Below, piece by piece: positions 4,229-6,646 of a DNA stretch of 6,646 nt; the first letter of the stretch is position 1, and every line of letters starts with the position of its first letter. The position numbers and the translations under genes were made by a program. The DNA is from Elusimicrobia bacterium CG08_land_8_20_14_0_20_59_10. GTDB taxonomy: Bacteria > Elusimicrobiota > Elusimicrobia > Elusimicrobiales > UBA9959. Under the pieces are notes generated by a model. That model ran no database searches. It saw only the letters and a list, made by a program, of their open reading frames with translations, and was not told where the DNA came from. The stretch is from contig PEXO01000184.1 in NCBI GenBank assembly GCA_002779045.1, positions 1 to 6,646 of the forward strand, given 5' to 3'.

Positions 4229-4806
4229 AGCGGGATAGTCTCCGTTATACTTTTATAGACCTCGCTGCTCTCAACTATTACATCGCCGGCGGCGCGCCGG
4301 GCGGCCAGCACGGGCCTGCCGCCGGAATTGTCGAACAGCATCCAGGTATCGGCAAAGGGCATATAGGTATTAAAAAAATTATCCATGGACCGCGTAAAGC
4401 GCCGGCGCACGTCGGCAATAAGCACGTCGTGGCCGCCTTCCACCACGCGGTTCTTAATGCGCAGCAAAGACAGGTCCACCGCCGGCACCCATAAATAGAA
4501 CAGATGCACTCGGTAGTCCAGGGCCTTCAGCCGCCGGAACATATTAAGGTGCGTGCGGCCCGCCAGCGTGGTTTCAAAGCCGAAATCCTCGCCGTTCTTG
4601 GAGAACTCCCTGATGCGGCCCAGCACCAGCTTGCCGGCCCTTATGGCGGCGTCGCTGGGGTCGAAGGGCGACAGTCCCCGGGCTATATAGTCGGTGTTCA
4701 CGAAGTTGGGGCACTTGGCATAATTGGGCAGGAATTCCCGCGCGAACGTGGTTTTGCCTGAACCGTTGGGACCGGAAACCACGTACACATTGCTGAATTT
4801 AGGCAT
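4225..4806 (-). CDS. Zeta-toxin-family P-loop kinase
   Basis: A 193-residue P-loop kinase of the short zeta-toxin type. Walker A is GPNGSGKT (residues 12-19, K18). D39 in FVNTDYIARG matches the substrate-binding Asp of zeta/PezT. E78 in FGFETTLAGR matches the catalytic-loop acid. The lid carries NRVVEGGH (119-126) and RRRFTRS (134-140). Characterised zeta toxins phosphorylate UDP-N-acetylglucosamine and so block cell-wall synthesis. Short chromosomal homologues like this one are mostly uncharacterised, so toxicity is inferred. The gene starts 50 bp after the wzc stop without a good Shine-Dalgarno (ATG 4804-4806) and no terminator was found in the gap, so cotranscription with wzc is likely. 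It overlaps the following 49-residue gene by four bases. Its position between a polysaccharide kinase and a UDP-sugar dehydrogenase is notable. Confidence 0.85.
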   Translation of the reverse strand: MPKFSNVYVVSGPNGSGKTTFAREFLPNYAKCPNFVNTDYIARGLSPFDPSDAAIRAGKLVLGRIREFSKNGEDFGFETTLAGRTHLNMFRRLKALDYRVHLFYLWVPAVDLSLLRIKNRVVEGGHDVLIADVRRRFTRSMDNFFNTYMPFADTWMLFDNSGGRPVLAARRAAGDVIVESSEVYKSITETIPL

Positions 4807-4856
4807 AGAACAAAGAACCGAAAAGCGGGGATCGGTAATTGAAGCTCAAAAAAGGA

Positions 4857-6646
4857 TCAGACTAATTCCTTTTTGGCTGTTTTTTTAGCGTGGTGGTCTT
4901 TATCCTTGGGTTCGGGACCGTCGGAGGGCTGGTCGTCGTCGGGGGCATAGGCGTAGTTGTAATTATAGTTGTATTTGTACTGGTAATAGCCGTAATAGGA
5001 GTAAGACAGCCCGCCGAATTTGGACATGTTCACCACGGCGCCCAGTATCTTTATCTTAGAACCGGTAAGGCGCTTTATGGCGTTCTTTATAAGCGGCACG
5101 CGGGTTCTGCCGAAGTTTACCACGTACATTACGCTGGGGATGTATTTGCCCCACAGCAGGGCGTCGCTTATGGGGAACATGGGCGGGCAGTCTATTATAA
5201 CGCGGTCGTAGCTCTGCTGCGCCCAGCTTAGAAAAGCGCTCAGCCGCGGCGTATTAAGCAGTTCGGCCGGGTTGGGCGGGCGCGGGCCGCAGGTTAAAAG
5301 GCACAGGTTGGGCACCTCGGTGGCCTGTATAAGCGGCACAAGGTCTTCAACACTGCGGCCGCCGGCAAGAAAGTCGCTTAAGCCTTTGGCATTGGACACC
5401 TTAAAAACCTTGTGGATATTGGAGCGGCGCAGGTCGCCGTCCACCAGCAGCACCTTTTCCCCCGCCTGCGCCACGGCCACGGTCAGGTTAGCGCACACAT
5501 AGCTTTTGCCTTCGCCCTGCACGGAGCTGGTGATTATAAGCGATTTGCTCTTCTGGCTTACCTCGGCAAAGTCTACCATGGTGCGCAGGTTGCGCACGGA
5601 TTCCGCTATTAGCGAATGCTCCCTCAGCAGCAGGTGATTATAGGCGGTCAGTTTTTTGCCGAAGGGCGTTAGCGGCACCACGCCCAGGAAGGGCAGGCCC
5701 AGCTTGTTCTCCACGTCTTCCTGGGTGCGCACGGTCTGGTCTATAAATTCCACCAGCACGGCGGCAAAGAAACCCAGCACCAGGCCGCCTATAGCGGCCA
5801 GCAGCATATTGAACACCTTGCGCGGCTTAATGGGGCCCAGCGGGGGCATGGCGGCGTCTATCAGGCGTATATTATTGCCCATCAACTGGCCGCTAAGGTC
5901 TATTTTAAGGCTCTGTATTATCTTGTCCGTCTCGGCCTTTATCTGGCCCTGTATGGCCTTCAGGTTGGCCGTCATGGCCACCACCTGCGGATGCTTGGCC
6001 GTATAGCGGCCGCTGGCTTCGGCTGCCTGGGCCTGCAGCCTGGCGGCGTCCTGCTTCATCTGCTGCACCAGCACATTGTTCACCACGGCGGGGAGGCTTT
6101 CGTACATGGCGCGGGAATTGCTCCCGCCGGTTTTTTCCCCCTGCAGGGCGGCCAGCACGTCTTTTGAGATGAAGAGCTGGTTGGAGAGGTTCTGTTCTAT
6201 GAACACATTGGCTATGGTATTGGCAATGCGCGAAGCTAAAAGCGGGTTGTAAGAATTGGCCTTTACATACACCAGGCGGCTGCGGGGCACAGGAGCGATG
6301 GTGACGGGCTTTATAAGGCTGCGGTAGCCGTATACGCCGGCGAATTCCGGGTACTTGTCCAGGTTAAGGCGGCCGTGCACGGTCTTTAGCAGGGCTTCGC
6401 TCTTAAGCAGCTTATACTGGGTCTGGTAATAGTCGTCGTTGCCGCGCTCCACGGTGGGGCCGCCCTGGTAAATAACGTTGTTGCCGCGCTCTTTTTCTAT
6501 CACCAGCAGGGCCTGGGCCTGGAAGACGGGGCGGGTATTAAAGGTTACTATGGCGGTTACTATAAGCACCGACAGCCACACGCTGAGCACTACCCAGCGG
6601 CGGCGCATGAACATGTCAAGGTAATAGGTAAGGTCGAATTCCAGTT
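4857..6646 (-). CDS. wzc: Wzc-type polysaccharide co-polymerase/BY-tyrosine kinase (5' end outside window)
   Basis: Inner-membrane protein that controls polysaccharide chain length and export through cycles of tyrosine autophosphorylation. Numbering from the Met at 6612-6614: membrane helix 1 about 7-24; periplasmic Wzz-like domain with a probable coiled coil about 181-238; proline motif MPPLGPIKPRK (256-266); membrane helix 2 about 267-290. The kinase then follows, with ESVRNLR (338-344, the ExxRxxR interface), Walker A SSVQGEGKS (363-371), Walker A' LLVDGDLRR (389-397), GPRPPNPAELL (443-453) and Walker B VIIDCPP (472-478). A tyrosine cluster (538-556, 11 Tyr) is followed by an acidic then Lys-rich tail. 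The frame stays open upstream of that Met to the edge and reads LEFDLTYYLDMFMRRRWVV, which is the usual Wzc N-terminus. The true start is therefore right of the window, probably only a few codons away. Confidence 0.93.
   Translation of the reverse strand, partial: LEFDLTYYLDMFMRRRWVVLSVWLSVLIVTAIVTFNTRPVFQAQALLVIEKERGNNVIYQGGPTVERGNDDYYQTQYKLLKSEALLKTVHGRLNLDKYPEFAGVYGYRSLIKPVTIAPVPRSRLVYVKANSYNPLLASRIANTIANVFIEQNLSNQLFISKDVLAALQGEKTGGSNSRAMYESLPAVVNNVLVQQMKQDAARLQAQAAEASGRYTAKHPQVVAMTANLKAIQGQIKAETDKIIQSLKIDLSGQLMGNNIRLIDAAMPPLGPIKPRKVFNMLLAAIGGLVLGFFAAVLVEFIDQTVRTQEDVENKLGLPFLGVVPLTPFGKKLTAYNHLLLREHSLIAESVRNLRTMVDFAEVSQKSKSLIITSSVQGEGKSYVCANLTVAVAQAGEKVLLVDGDLRRSNIHKVFKVSNAKGLSDFLAGGRSVEDLVPLIQATEVPNLCLLTCGPRPPNPAELLNTPRLSAFLSWAQQSYDRVIIDCPPMFPISDALLWGKYIPSVMYVVNFGRTRVPLIKNAIKRLTGSKIKILGAVVNMSKFGGLSYSYYGYYQYKYNYNYNYAYAPDDDQPSDGPEPKDKDHHAKKTAKKELV

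Noticed and set aside
4807..4856. Terminator between wzc and the zeta-like gene
   Set aside because: A T-run exists on the minus strand, but no stable stem precedes it; cotranscription is more likely.
5503..5535. Tyr after the P-loop Ser in Wzc (GEGKSY rather than GEGKST) as a catalytic defect
   Set aside because: Aromatic residues occur at this position in other Wzc proteins, and Walker A', Walker B and the Tyr tail are intact.
1..6646. CRISPR array, tRNA or rRNA genes, transposase
   Set aside because: No regularly spaced repeats, cloverleaf-like segments, rRNA-like stretches or transposase motifs were seen by eye on either strand.

Overview
All convincing genes lie on the minus strand, so the window reads from right (about 6646) to left (1). 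It looks like part of a surface-polysaccharide locus of a Gram-negative-type bacterium with moderately high GC. The evidence is a fused Wzc-type chain-length regulator/tyrosine kinase, a UDP-N-acetylhexosamine 6-dehydrogenase of the TviB/WbpO type, and the remains of a GDP-L-fucose synthase. Between these sit several small toxin-antitoxin-like modules. The phylum cannot be fixed from the sequence. The protein style would suit an uncultured lineage such as Elusimicrobiota or Omnitrophota, but that is only an impression.

Right part (4857-6646): the wzc-like gene runs off the right edge. It is followed after 50 bp by a zeta-toxin-type P-loop kinase (4225-4806), whose stop overlaps the start of a 49-residue small gene (4079-4228). 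A hairpin directly after that stop probably ends the unit. Centre (2693-3982): the nucleotide-sugar dehydrogenase is complete and seems to have its own promoter with an almost absent leader.

Left part (1-2692): an accessory block. It holds a type VII toxin-antitoxin pair (mntA 2157-2465, hepT 1777-2160), a wrecked 5' fragment of GDP-L-fucose synthase (1313-1776), and about 110 bp of unrecognised DNA beyond the fragment's break. Next comes a small gene with an AbiEii-like nucleotidyltransferase (844-1068 and 296-847), then a headless AbiEi-type antitoxin remnant at the left edge (1-300). A 15-bp sequence occurs at both ends of this block (1-15 and 2629-2643).

Taken together, this is a polysaccharide gene cluster interrupted and eroded by defence or addiction modules. 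Zeta-family kinases are known to act on UDP-GlcNAc, the likely precursor pool of the neighbouring dehydrogenase, so the zeta-like gene's position may be more than chance. No tRNA, rRNA, CRISPR array or intact insertion sequence was seen.
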